Positions 52,724 through 60,709 of a stretch of DNA of 64,000 bases are shown here, piece by piece. The stretch's first letter is position 1. The number at the start of each line of letters is the position of its first letter. The position numbers were made by a program, and so were the translations under genes. Source of the DNA: Rhodospirillaceae bacterium (GTDB lineage Bacteria; Pseudomonadota; Alphaproteobacteria; SHVZ01); NCBI GenBank assembly GCA_016792585.1, contig JAEULB010000118.1:41794-105793 (forward strand). Reading direction: 5' to 3'. The notes below the pieces were generated by a model, which was not told where the DNA came from, searched no databases, and was given only the letters and a program-made list of their open reading frames with translations.

Positions 52724-52882
52724 GATTTATTTAACAAATCGGGCCGGGGCGGGCCGGTCCAGCGGGAAGCCGCGGCGGCGAAACCGGCGGCCGCGGTTAA
52801 CCGGGATCGTTCAATAAAATCAATCAAATACCATTTAAATCAGGCATTACCCTTAACGTGGAATTAACTCGCCAGGAAGTAG

Positions 52883-52898
52883 TGTGACAGCCGTCACC
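52883..52898. promoter_or_regulatory. CRP/FNR-type palindrome upstream of the 77-aa gene
   Basis: TGTGA-CAGCCG-TCACC differs from the TGTGA-N6-TCACA dyad at the last base and resembles the site at 42980. It ends 29 bases before the ATG at 52928. The preceding 100 bases are AT-rich, the most AT-rich intergenic stretch of the area. Confidence 0.45.
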
Positions 52899-52927
52899 GA
52901 TGGAGTAAGACCATTCAAGTTATCCAC

Positions 52928-53161
52928 ATGCCCATGCGTCCGGCCCAGGGGGACTTACAGGCGGGCGATCGTTTCCGGCACGACCGGGAGGACCGGGTGA
53001 CGGAGACCGCAACCGTCGTCGCAACGCGCGTCGATGCCTTCGGCATCCCGCATGTGCGGTTCACTGTCACCTTCGCCCTGCCGTCGGGACGCGTATCGGA
53101 GACCGAGCGCTCGCTTTCTCTCGCGAGTTTCGTCGCCCACTACCGGGAACTGGTCAACTAG
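52928..53161 (+). CDS. Small conserved-looking protein, function unknown
   Basis: A 77-aa protein with no signal peptide or membrane helix. The pattern is beta-rich, with GDRFRHDREDRVTETATVVATRVDAFGIPHVRFTVTFALPSGR and a last helix SLASFVAHYRELV. No family is recognised. It follows an AT-rich region with a CRP-like dyad, which supports a real, regulated gene. Its 3' end overlaps the 2OG-oxygenase gene by 8 bp head-on. Confidence 0.6.
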   Translation: MPMRPAQGDLQAGDRFRHDREDRVTETATVVATRVDAFGIPHVRFTVTFALPSGRVSETERSLSLASFVAHYRELVN

Positions 53162-53807
53162 CGCGTCCGACCGGGCGGTCGGGAAATGCGAGCTCGTGCC
53201 GCGAGCGCCATTCCGACCCGACGTAGTTTACCATCAGCGACTTGCGCACGCCGTCGATCGGCCGCCGCCTGAAGCCGTGCCAGGTATCCGCCGCCGGAAC
53301 GAAGATCAGCCCGCCGTTGCGATGATAGGGCGCCGAGCGCACGAAGCGATCGGGGCCGTCGAGGACGTCGGTGCCCCAGGCTTCCGAGCCTGGACCGTCG
53401 GAAAGATAGATCAGCATCGTGAATCGCTTCACGCCGATGTCGGTGTGCGGCTCGAGCCAGAACCCCTCCGTGTCGCGGCAGTACTCGACGCGCAGGCTCG
53501 TGCCGGCGAGGCTGATGCCGCAGATGCTTTCGATCGCGTCCACCGCCGGCCCCTCCTGCAGCATCTCGGCGACGTTCTTCAGCACGGGATGCGCGGCGAA
53601 GGTCGCGGGCGTCGCATGCACGCGAAGGCCGTTGTTGGTCTCGCGCCGGCCCGCCGTGTCGCCGAAGATCGTCGGCGCGATCGGCAGCCCGGCGAGCTCG
53701 GCGCAGGTGTCCTCCGGCAATGCGCCGTCGAGCAGCCAGTGGCGGTAGGGACTCGTCTCGACCGCGGCGCGCGTCAGCGCCTCGGCGAAATGTGCGGATA
53801 TTGTCAT
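53154..53807 (-). CDS. 2-oxoglutarate/Fe(II)-dependent oxygenase-like protein
   Basis: A 217-aa double-stranded beta-helix protein. The iron triad is visible as HxD in FWLEPHTDIG (H and D) and a distal His in ADTWHGFRRR; Arg in GVRKSLMVNYVG would bind 2-oxoglutarate. Members hydroxylate proteins, amino acids or small molecules. It carries no fused domain and has no close partner gene apart from the secreted 109-aa gene upstream. Substrate unknown. Confidence 0.82.
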   Translation of the reverse strand: MTISAHFAEALTRAAVETSPYRHWLLDGALPEDTCAELAGLPIAPTIFGDTAGRRETNNGLRVHATPATFAAHPVLKNVAEMLQEGPAVDAIESICGISLAGTSLRVEYCRDTEGFWLEPHTDIGVKRFTMLIYLSDGPGSEAWGTDVLDGPDRFVRSAPYHRNGGLIFVPAADTWHGFRRRPIDGVRKSLMVNYVGSEWRSRHELAFPDRPVGRAS

Positions 53808-53862
53808 TTTGGCAGGCTAGGCCGCCCCGAGGGCGGCCGCCTTGCGCTGGATCAATCGCCGG

Positions 53863-54192
53863 TCAGCTGATCGGCGGACCGCACCGGTTCCACTGCTGCA
53901 CGGCAGACGATCCAGGCGGGGTCAGTTGCATCAGGTTGTCGTTGAGCAGGCGCATGACGACGGTGCCGCCGGCGCCCGGCTCGGCCGCCGGCACGACATA
54001 GCGAAACCCGTGTCGATCGTAGTCGCCCTGCATCTGCGCGCCGCCCGGCGTGCGGATGCGCGGCCCGTTGATCTCGATCCGCTTGCCGTCGACCGCGCAC
54101 CACTGACCGTCGATGGCGTCGGCGCGCCCCTCGCCGGACATCGCCACGACGGCGAGCCCCGCGAGGACCAGGATGCGCGGTCGGAACGGCAT
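53863..54192 (-). CDS. Small secreted protein, function unknown
   Basis: A 109-aa protein with signal peptide PRILVLAGLAVVAMSGEGRA. The mature body, IDGQWCAVDGKRIEINGPRIRTPGGAQMQGDY, has two Cys (about residues 32 and 104), a possible disulphide, and a beta-rich lipocalin-like pattern common in small alphaproteobacterial exported proteins. It starts 5 bp after the substrate-binding gene stop, so they are co-transcribed. No family name is assigned. Confidence 0.7.
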   Translation of the reverse strand: MPFRPRILVLAGLAVVAMSGEGRADAIDGQWCAVDGKRIEINGPRIRTPGGAQMQGDYDRHGFRYVVPAAEPGAGGTVVMRLLNDNLMQLTPPGSSAVQQWNRCGPPIS

Positions 54193-54197
54193 GGGGC

Positions 54198-55784
54198 CTA
54201 CTCCTTGTAGATGTTCCAGAACATCCGCTGCGGCGAGGACAGCACGCCCTTCACGTTCGAACGGAAGGCCATCGGCGACGTCCACTGGCCCCAGGTGATG
54301 TACGGCACGTACTCGTACATCTTCACCTGCATCTCCTCGATGATCTTCAGCTGCTTCTTGGGATCCGCCTCGCGCGTCCAGGCGTCGCGAAGCTTCTCGA
54401 TCCCGGCGTCGCACGGCCAGCCGAACCATGCCTTGTCGCAGGCGGTCGAGACGGGGTTGGAGAACGGATCGGCCGCACCGAAGCCGGTGCCCGAGGTGAA
54501 GAAGATGTGCCAGCCGCCGTCGTTGGGCGCCTTCTTTGACGCACGGCGTGTCAGCACCGTGTTCCAGTCGAGCGGGACCAGCTGCGGGTTGGCGCCGATC
54601 TGCTTCAGCGCGTCGGCGAGCACGAGGGCCGCCGCGTTGAACTGCGGATAGTCGGTCGCCTGCAGGATGAACAGAGGCTCGCCCTTGTAGCCGCCCTCGG
54701 CCAGCAGACGCTTGGCGTTCGCCTGCTTCTTGGCGCGGTCCTTCTCGACCAGCGGCTCGGCGGCGATCTCCATCGCGTAGGGGCTGCCGCAGGTGAACAT
54801 GCCGCCGCAGATCGTCCACTCGCTCGGATCGTTGCCGATCGAGGCACGCATGAAGTCCTCCTGCACGGTCAGCCACAGGAGGGCCTGGCGCGCCTTCGGA
54901 TTGTCGAAGGGCGGGAACAGGAAGTTCGGCCGCATGATGCCGCGCGTGCCGAGGTTGTCGCCGACGTAGAGCGTGATCTTCGGGTTCTTCTTGAGGATCG
55001 CCTGGAAGTCGCCGGGCGGCAGCTCCCAGAAGTCGATCTCGCCCGCCTCGAGCGCAGCCGAGATCGTCGCCGGGTCAGGGATGTACATCCACTCGACGCG
55101 GTCGAGCTTGGCGACCTTGCCGCCGCCGAAGCCGCTCGCGGGCTCGGACCTGGGCTTGTAGTTGGTGTTCTTCGCGTAGACGACCTTCGAGCCCGGGACC
55201 CATTCCTCCTTCTTGAAGATGAAGGGACCGGAACCGATCATGTCGGTGACCTGGGTCGCCGGATCGGTCTTCGCGTACCTCTCCTTCATGATGTAGGGGA
55301 CGAGCCCGCCGACGCGCCCGATGCTCTGCAGCACCAGGCCGTAGGGCTCCTTCAGCGTCATGCGCAGCGTCTGGTCGTCGACCGCGGCCACCGAGGCGAC
55401 CGACTGGAACAGCCGCTGGCCCATGATGTCCTTCTGGCCCCAGCGCTTGAGCGATTCCGCGGCGTCGATCGCGCGCACCGGATCGCCGTCATGGAAGGCG
55501 AGGCCGGGGCGGAGCTTGAAGGTGTAGACGAGACCGTCCGGCGAGACGTTCCAGGTGTCCACCATCTGCGGCTTGGTCTCGAAGTTGCCGTCGAGGCTGA
55601 ACAGCTGGTCGAAGACCATGCCGGCGTGGTTCTGGGTGATCGTGCCGGTAGTCCAGACCGGATCGAGGACCTTGAGGTCGCCCTGCGGCACGACCTTGAG
55701 CACGCTGTTCGGCGTCTGTGCCTGGGCGACGCCGACGGCGAAGGCGGCGAGAAGCGGAAGCGTCCATTTGAGACGAGCGCGCAT
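54198..55784 (-). CDS. ABC transporter substrate-binding protein, family 5 (peptide type), copy 2
   Basis: A 528-aa periplasmic binding protein, paralogous to copy 1. The signal peptide is LKWTLPLLAAFAVGVAQAQ. Shared blocks are YTFKLRPGLAFHDGDPVRAIDAAESLKRW and MIGSGPFIFKKEEWVPGSKVVYAKN. ATG 55784 follows AAAGGAG. It too has no permease genes next to it. Binding specificity is unknown; peptide, opine or glycan-like compounds are possible. Confidence 0.93.
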   Translation of the reverse strand: MRARLKWTLPLLAAFAVGVAQAQTPNSVLKVVPQGDLKVLDPVWTTGTITQNHAGMVFDQLFSLDGNFETKPQMVDTWNVSPDGLVYTFKLRPGLAFHDGDPVRAIDAAESLKRWGQKDIMGQRLFQSVASVAAVDDQTLRMTLKEPYGLVLQSIGRVGGLVPYIMKERYAKTDPATQVTDMIGSGPFIFKKEEWVPGSKVVYAKNTNYKPRSEPASGFGGGKVAKLDRVEWMYIPDPATISAALEAGEIDFWELPPGDFQAILKKNPKITLYVGDNLGTRGIMRPNFLFPPFDNPKARQALLWLTVQEDFMRASIGNDPSEWTICGGMFTCGSPYAMEIAAEPLVEKDRAKKQANAKRLLAEGGYKGEPLFILQATDYPQFNAAALVLADALKQIGANPQLVPLDWNTVLTRRASKKAPNDGGWHIFFTSGTGFGAADPFSNPVSTACDKAWFGWPCDAGIEKLRDAWTREADPKKQLKIIEEMQVKMYEYVPYITWGQWTSPMAFRSNVKGVLSSPQRMFWNIYKE

Positions 55785-55850
55785 GATCGAAGACTCCTTT
55801 ATCATTGGGAGGTACTTCATCTCACCGCGCGCGATGGCGCAACTGGTCGG

Positions 55851-56048
55851 CTAGTTCAGCGAACCGACTCGGTAGGCGTCGACGATGATCTCGCTCGCCG
55901 AGCGCCGGCCACGCGGATCGGCCGAGCAACGGCAGAGCGTGCCGCCGCCGCAGCCACACGCGGTCGCATGCGCGCTGACCGCGCTCCAGGGACGGTCGGT
56001 GTGGGTTTCGCAGACCCAGCCGGTATGATCGCAATGCGTGCAGGCCAT
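55851..56048 (-). CDS. Small Cys-rich protein
   Basis: A 65-aa protein. ACTHCDHTGWVCETHTDRPW has CxxC and a further Cys/His, and ACGCGGGTLCRCSAD has a second cluster of Cys, a layout fit for two zinc sites. Similar short Cys-rich proteins are frequent in alphaproteobacteria and have no known role. It starts at ATG 56048 and lies 8 bp after the DUF3606 gene on the same strand. Confidence 0.68.
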   Translation of the reverse strand: MACTHCDHTGWVCETHTDRPWSAVSAHATACGCGGGTLCRCSADPRGRRSASEIIVDAYRVGSLN

Positions 56049-56056
56049 GGCAGGAC

Positions 56057-56233
56057 CTAGCGCTGCAGCTCGCGCTCGACCCGGTCGGCCAGCGGCCCAA
56101 CCTTGGCCACCGCCGCTTTGAGCTTGGCGGGACTGACGCCCCACTTGTCGGACCAGTAGGTCACTTCATAGGGCTCGGACACGTTGACGCGCGTCGCGTC
56201 CACCGGACCCTTCTTCGTCTTGTCGTCGGCCAT
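56057..56233 (-). CDS. DUF3606-domain protein
   Basis: A 58-aa protein. VNVSEPYEVTYWSDKWGVSPAKLKAAVAKVGPLADRVERE is the DUF3606 pattern, a short helical domain with the WxxKxGVS signature. Such proteins are common, small and of unknown function. ATG 56233 is chosen; an in-frame start 24 bases upstream is possible. It lies 94 bp from tRNA-Val on the same strand. Confidence 0.85.
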   Translation of the reverse strand: MADDKTKKGPVDATRVNVSEPYEVTYWSDKWGVSPAKLKAAVAKVGPLADRVERELQR

Positions 56234-56279
56234 AAGCGTTTCCTCCGGAGGGAACACGCCGATAACCGCCGAATGGCTT

Positions 56280-56324
56280 GGGGAGTTGCCCGAGGGGGAG
56301 TTGCTCGAGGGGGAGTTGCCGGAG
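56280..56324. repeat. Three 15-bp tandem repeats
   Basis: Three units GGGGAGTTGCCCGAG, GGGGAGTTGCTCGAG and GGGGAGTTGCCGGAG lie end to end, and stop 2 bases before the tRNA-Val 3' end. They are in the gap between the tRNA and the DUF3606 gene and may vary in copy number. Confidence 0.85.
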
Positions 56325-56326
56325 GA

Positions 56327-56401
56327 TGGTGGGCGCGACAGGGATTGAACCTGTGACCCCTGCCGTGTGAAAGCAGTGCTCTCCCGCTGAGCTACGCGCC
56401 C
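56327..56401 (-). tRNA. tRNA-Val (anticodon CAC)
   Basis: A 75-nt cloverleaf on the minus strand. The acceptor GGGCGCG pairs with CGCGCCC, discriminator A, encoded CCA. The anticodon arm CTGCT-TTCACAC-GGCAG gives anticodon CAC (codon GTG). The T arm is ACAGG-TTCAATC-CCTGT. Confidence 0.96.
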
Positions 56402-56532
56402 ATCCTCGGGGATCAGCCGTCCGTATAGGAGCCGCCGCCGCGGCCGTCAACACTGGGCGGGATGCCCGTCCAGCTAGAGAAACGAGAAAGAAAATTCTCT
56501 TTAGGGCTTCAAAGTCGCTAGGGATCGCCTCA

Positions 56533-56550
56533 GCTCACGGAAACGTGAGC
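56533..56550. other. Small perfect hairpin with GNRA-type loop
   Basis: GCTCACG-GAAA-CGTGAGC: 7-bp stem and GAAA tetraloop, in the 241-bp gap between tRNA-Val and the sensor kinase. No T-run follows. It could be part of a leader RNA of the kinase gene. The remaining gap shows no gene. Confidence 0.5.
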
Positions 56551-56642
56551 AGGCCGGAAATCATCCTGCTACGTACCGTTTAATTCGGGCCAACGCAGAA
56601 AGCGGTATCGAACCCTTCCTTCCCCTGCCGGCCCCCGGGACC

Positions 56643-58565
56643 ATGACCTTCGATTCGCGCGACACCCTGACACCGAGCGGAAGGTCGGCCGCTCCGCCGG
56701 TCGTCGAGCCGTCACGGCGCGGGACCGACGTCGCCCGGAGCGACGTCAAGAGCTTCGGCATCATCGTCAGCATCTTCATCCTGCTGCTGCTGATCGCGCT
56801 GGCGGCGAGCTGGGGCGCGCTCGAGATCGTCAACGCGACCCGCGCCTATGCGACCGGCGAGGGCCGGTACTCGAAGGCGCAGAAGATCGCGGTGCTGCAT
56901 CTCCACCGCTACGCCTATTCCGGCGAGCCCGACGACTATGCCGCCTTCGTCAAGGCGACCGCGGTGCCGCGCGGCGACCGCACGGCCCGGATCGCGCTCG
57001 AAAGCTCGCCGCCCAACATCGCGATCGCGACCCAGGGATTCCTCGAGGGCGAGAACCATATCGACGACATCCCCGGCATCATCTTCCTGTTCCGGTATCT
57101 CCGCTGGTGGCAGCCCTTCGCCGCCGCGGTCGAGGACTGGCGCGAGGGCGACCGGCTGGTCGGCGAGCTGCTGGTGGCGGGCGAGCGTCTCAACGAGGCG
57201 GTCGCCGGACGCCGGCTCGACGATGCGATGCGCGCCGAGCTGCTGGCGGAGATCGATCGCACGGACGATCGCCTGACCGAGCTCGAGAACACCTTCTCGA
57301 CCCATATGGGCGAGGCGGCGCGGGCCGCGACCGATCTGGTGCTGATCGGCCTCGGCGCCACCATCGTCGTGCTCTGGGCGGTCGGCATGGCCTTCGCATC
57401 CAGGCTGCTCCGCCGCCAGATCGCGCTCGACCGCCAGCTCGGTTCAAGCGAGCAGCGCTTCCGCGACTACGCCGACGTCGCTTCCGACTGGTACTGGGAG
57501 ACCGACGCCGAGCACCGCATCACCTATCTCTCCGAGCGCTTCTTCGCCGCCACGGGCCCGGACGGGCAGCTGGCGCTCGGACAGCGGGTCGAAAACTTCA
57601 TGCGAGAGCATTCGGATCGGCGCGAGAACCTGAGCTACCTCGCCGCGCTCGGCGAGCACCGCCCGTTCCGGGGCTTGCGGCTCCGCTACACGCGGGCCAA
57701 CGGCGACAAAGGATACTGGTCGCTCTCCGGCAAGCCGCACCTCGCCGCCGACGGCAGCTTCCTCGGATATCGCGGCGTCGGCACCGACATCACCGCCGCC
57801 GTCTCCGACCAGCAGATGCTGCGCGAGGCGAAGACCCGGGCCGAGGAGGCGAACCGCGCCAAGTCGGAGTTCCTCGCCAACATGAGCCACGAGCTCCGGA
57901 CGCCGCTGAACGCGATCCTGGGATTCTCGGAAGTCATCAACAGCCAGGCCTTCGGCCGCCAGGCGATCGACCGCTATTCCTCCTACGCCGAGGACATCCA
58001 CAAGTCCGGCCGCCACCTGCTCTCGATCATCGACGACATCCTCGACCTCTCGAAAATCGAGGCGGGATTCGCCGAACTGGCCGAGGCCGAGATCGCGCTC
58101 GACGATGTCGTCGCCGCGACACGGACGCTGTTCGGCGACCGCTTCGAGCGGGCCGAGCTGACGCTGAACATCGCGTTGCCCTCGCCGCCTGTGCGCATCG
58201 TCGTCGACGAGCGCAAGCTGACCCAGGCGATGGTCAACCTGCTGTCGAACGCGCTCAAGTTCACGCCGCCCGGCGGCAGCGTCACGCTGGCGGTCGCGCT
58301 GCACGCCGATGGCGGCCTCGCGATCACCGTCAGCGATACCGGCATCGGCATCGCACCCGGCAAGATCGAGGTGGCGCTGGCGCCGTTCGGCCAGATCGAA
58401 TCCTCGTTCAGCCGCCAGCACCACGGCACCGGCCTCGGGCTCTCGCTCGCACGCTCGCTGATGGAGCTGCATGGCGGAACGCTGCTGCTCGACAGTACGC
58501 TCGGTGCCGGCACGACGGTCACGCTGCTGCTGCCGTCATCCCGCGTCGTCGCCGCCCGCAACTAG
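56643..58565 (+). CDS. PAS-domain sensor histidine kinase
   Basis: A 640-aa membrane kinase. The first helix is SFGIIVSIFILLLLIALAASWGALE (about 38-62). A periplasmic helical region follows (about 65-220), with a second helix LVLIGLGATIVVLWAVGMAFA. The PAS domain (FRDYADVASDWYWETDAEHRITYLSERF) precedes HisKA with H416 in NMSHELRTPLNAIL and an ATPase domain (NLLSNALKF, SDTGIGI, GTGLGLSLARSLMELHGG). No response regulator is beside it, so its partner is elsewhere. The CTAG at 58562-58565 is shared with the convergent gph stop. Confidence 0.93.
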   Translation: MTFDSRDTLTPSGRSAAPPVVEPSRRGTDVARSDVKSFGIIVSIFILLLLIALAASWGALEIVNATRAYATGEGRYSKAQKIAVLHLHRYAYSGEPDDYAAFVKATAVPRGDRTARIALESSPPNIAIATQGFLEGENHIDDIPGIIFLFRYLRWWQPFAAAVEDWREGDRLVGELLVAGERLNEAVAGRRLDDAMRAELLAEIDRTDDRLTELENTFSTHMGEAARAATDLVLIGLGATIVVLWAVGMAFASRLLRRQIALDRQLGSSEQRFRDYADVASDWYWETDAEHRITYLSERFFAATGPDGQLALGQRVENFMREHSDRRENLSYLAALGEHRPFRGLRLRYTRANGDKGYWSLSGKPHLAADGSFLGYRGVGTDITAAVSDQQMLREAKTRAEEANRAKSEFLANMSHELRTPLNAILGFSEVINSQAFGRQAIDRYSSYAEDIHKSGRHLLSIIDDILDLSKIEAGFAELAEAEIALDDVVAATRTLFGDRFERAELTLNIALPSPPVRIVVDERKLTQAMVNLLSNALKFTPPGGSVTLAVALHADGGLAITVSDTGIGIAPGKIEVALAPFGQIESSFSRQHHGTGLGLSLARSLMELHGGTLLLDSTLGAGTTVTLLLPSSRVVAARN

Positions 58566-59236
58566 CGAGTGGCCGCGACCCGCGCGAGAGCTTCCGGGAT
58601 TTCCTCGAAGCGTTCGACCGTCGCATCGGCGCGAAGCTGGCTCAGCGGCACGCGCGCATAGCCATAGGCGACCAGCACGAAGGGCACGCCTGCCGCCTCG
58701 GCGGTCGCCGCGTCGTGCTCGTTGTCGCCGATCATCACCGCGTCGGTCTCCGTGAGGTCGAGGCGCCGGATCGCCGCCAGCAGCGGCGCCGGGTCGGGTT
58801 TCCTCACCGGCAGCGTGTCGCCGCCGATCACCGCCGAGAAGAAGACGTCGATGCCGAGCGCCTTCAGCAGCGCATGGGTGACGCGCTCGGCCTTGTTGGT
58901 GCAGATGGCGAGGCGGCGTCCCTCGCGCTCGAGCCGGGCGAGCGTGTCGACGACGCCGAGATAGGGCCGGGTCAGCGCCGCCGGCTCGGCCTCGTAGCAG
59001 GCGAGGAAGCGCTCGGTCGCGCGCCGGCACTCCTCGGCCGTGGCCGTGCCGGTTTCGGCAAATCCGCGTTCGACGAGCCTGGCGACGCCGTCGCCGACGA
59101 ATCCTCGAACCCGGGCCGGCTCGATCTCGGAACGGCCACACTCGCTCAGTACTTTGTTGAGCAGGCGCGCCAATTCGGGGGCGCTGTCCACCAGCGTCCC
59201 GTCCAGGTCGAACACAACCGCTCGCGGCCAACCCAT
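58562..59236 (-). CDS. gph: Phosphoglycolate phosphatase (Gph)
   Basis: A 224-aa HAD phosphatase that removes phosphate from 2-phosphoglycolate formed during DNA repair or photorespiration. Motif I is VVFDLDGTLVDSAPEL, motif II ICTNKAERV, motif III KPDPAPLLAAI, and motif IV MIGDNEHDAATAEAAG. The cap domain fits Gph. ATG 59236 (MGWPRA) is chosen. It is divergent from glmU across 102 bp. Confidence 0.88.
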   Translation of the reverse strand: MGWPRAVVFDLDGTLVDSAPELARLLNKVLSECGRSEIEPARVRGFVGDGVARLVERGFAETGTATAEECRRATERFLACYEAEPAALTRPYLGVVDTLARLEREGRRLAICTNKAERVTHALLKALGIDVFFSAVIGGDTLPVRKPDPAPLLAAIRRLDLTETDAVMIGDNEHDAATAEAAGVPFVLVAYGYARVPLSQLRADATVERFEEIPEALARVAATR

Positions 59237-59338
59237 GGCATCAACCCCCACAAATGGTTACAAAACGTGACTTCCCCGGGAGGCCGATGCCATGGCAAAG
59301 ATGTTTAGAAATTGCCTAAAAGTCCATCGATCCCCACG

Positions 59339-60703
59339 ATGAGCGCCGCCCAGTCCCTCGCCGTCGTCGTCCTTGCCGCGGGCAAGAGCACGCGCATGAA
59401 GTCCAACCGCTCGAAGGTGCTGCACCCGGTCGCGGGCGTGCCTCTCATCTCCCATGTGCTGGCCGCGGTAAAGCCCCTGAAGCCGGCACGCACGATCGTG
59501 GTGGTCGGGCCGGACGGTGGCGAGGTCGCCAGGACCGTGGCGCCGCTGCCGACCGCGATCCAGGTCAACCGGCTCGGCACCGCCGATGCGGTAAGGGCGG
59601 CGCGCTCCCAGCTCAAGGGCTTCGCCGGCGACGTGCTGGTGATCTATGGCGATTCGCCGTTCCTGACGACCGAGACGCTGAAGAAGATGGTCCGGCGGCG
59701 CCGGTCGGGGAAGACAAAGCCGTCGGTCGTCGTGCTTGGATTCCGTCCGGACGATCCGGCGCGCTACGGCCGCCTCGTGCTGGACAAGGACGGCGGTCTC
59801 GACCGCATCGTCGAATGGGCCGAGGCGAGCGAGGCGGAACGAAAGATCGGCTTCTGCAACTCCGGCGTCATGGTGATCGACGGCAAGCGCCTGTCGGGAT
59901 TCCTCGACCGGGTCTCCAACAAGAACGCCAAGGGCGAGTTCTACCTGACCGACCTCGTCGGCATTGCCCGCAAGCAGGGTCTGGCCGCGGCCGCGATCGA
60001 GGCGCCGGCGGACGAGCTGCTCGGCATCGACAGCCGCGCCAATCTCGCCGACGCCGAGCGTCTGATGCAGCAGCGTCTGCGCGCCCGCGCCATGGACGAG
60101 GGTGCGACGCTGGTGGCGCCCGAGACCATTTTCCTTTCCGCCGACACCCGGATCGGCCGCGACGTCACCATCCATCCGCATGTGGTCTTCGGCCCGGGCG
60201 TCACCGTTGCCGACCGCACCGAGATCCGCTCCTTCAGCCACATCGAAGGAACCGTGATCGGCGAGGCGGCGATCGTCGGGCCGTTCGCCAGGCTCCGTCC
60301 GGGAACGCGCGTCGGCGCCGGTGCGCATATCGGCAACTTCGTCGAGCTCAAGGCGACCTCGCTCGGCGCCGGCGCCAAGGCCAACCACCTGGCCTATCTC
60401 GGCGACGCCTCGGTCGGCGCCAAGGCCAACATCGGCGCCGGAACGATCACCTGCAACTATGACGGAATCTCGAAGTACCAGACCGAGATCGGCGCCGGTG
60501 CGTTCACCGGAACGAACTCGACGCTCGTCGCTCCCATCCGTCTCGGCGCCGGCGCGTACGTCACCGCCGGCAGCGTGATCACCGAGGACGTGGAATCCGA
60601 CGCGATGGCTTTCGGTCGATCGCGTCAGGTCGTGAAGCCGGGGCGCGCGCGCGAGTTCCGCGCCGCGCGCCTGGCCGAGAAAGAAGCGAAGAAGAAGGCA
60701 TAA
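59339..60703 (+). CDS. glmU: Bifunctional GlmU (GlcN-1-P acetyltransferase / GlcNAc-1-P uridylyltransferase)
   Basis: A 454-aa enzyme that makes UDP-GlcNAc for peptidoglycan and lipid A. The uridylyltransferase part has VVLAAGKSTRMKSNRSKVLHP (about 8-28) and YGDSPF. The left-handed beta-helix acetyltransferase part has FARLRPGTRVGAGAHIGNFVELK, KANHLAYLGDASVGAKANIGAGTITCNYDG and the catalytic His in KANHL. ATG 59339 is chosen over an upstream start on family length. It is 6 bp ahead of glmS. Confidence 0.96.
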   Translation: MSAAQSLAVVVLAAGKSTRMKSNRSKVLHPVAGVPLISHVLAAVKPLKPARTIVVVGPDGGEVARTVAPLPTAIQVNRLGTADAVRAARSQLKGFAGDVLVIYGDSPFLTTETLKKMVRRRRSGKTKPSVVVLGFRPDDPARYGRLVLDKDGGLDRIVEWAEASEAERKIGFCNSGVMVIDGKRLSGFLDRVSNKNAKGEFYLTDLVGIARKQGLAAAAIEAPADELLGIDSRANLADAERLMQQRLRARAMDEGATLVAPETIFLSADTRIGRDVTIHPHVVFGPGVTVADRTEIRSFSHIEGTVIGEAAIVGPFARLRPGTRVGAGAHIGNFVELKATSLGAGAKANHLAYLGDASVGAKANIGAGTITCNYDGISKYQTEIGAGAFTGTNSTLVAPIRLGAGAYVTAGSVITEDVESDAMAFGRSRQVVKPGRAREFRAARLAEKEAKKKA

Positions 60704-60709
60704 GGAAGC

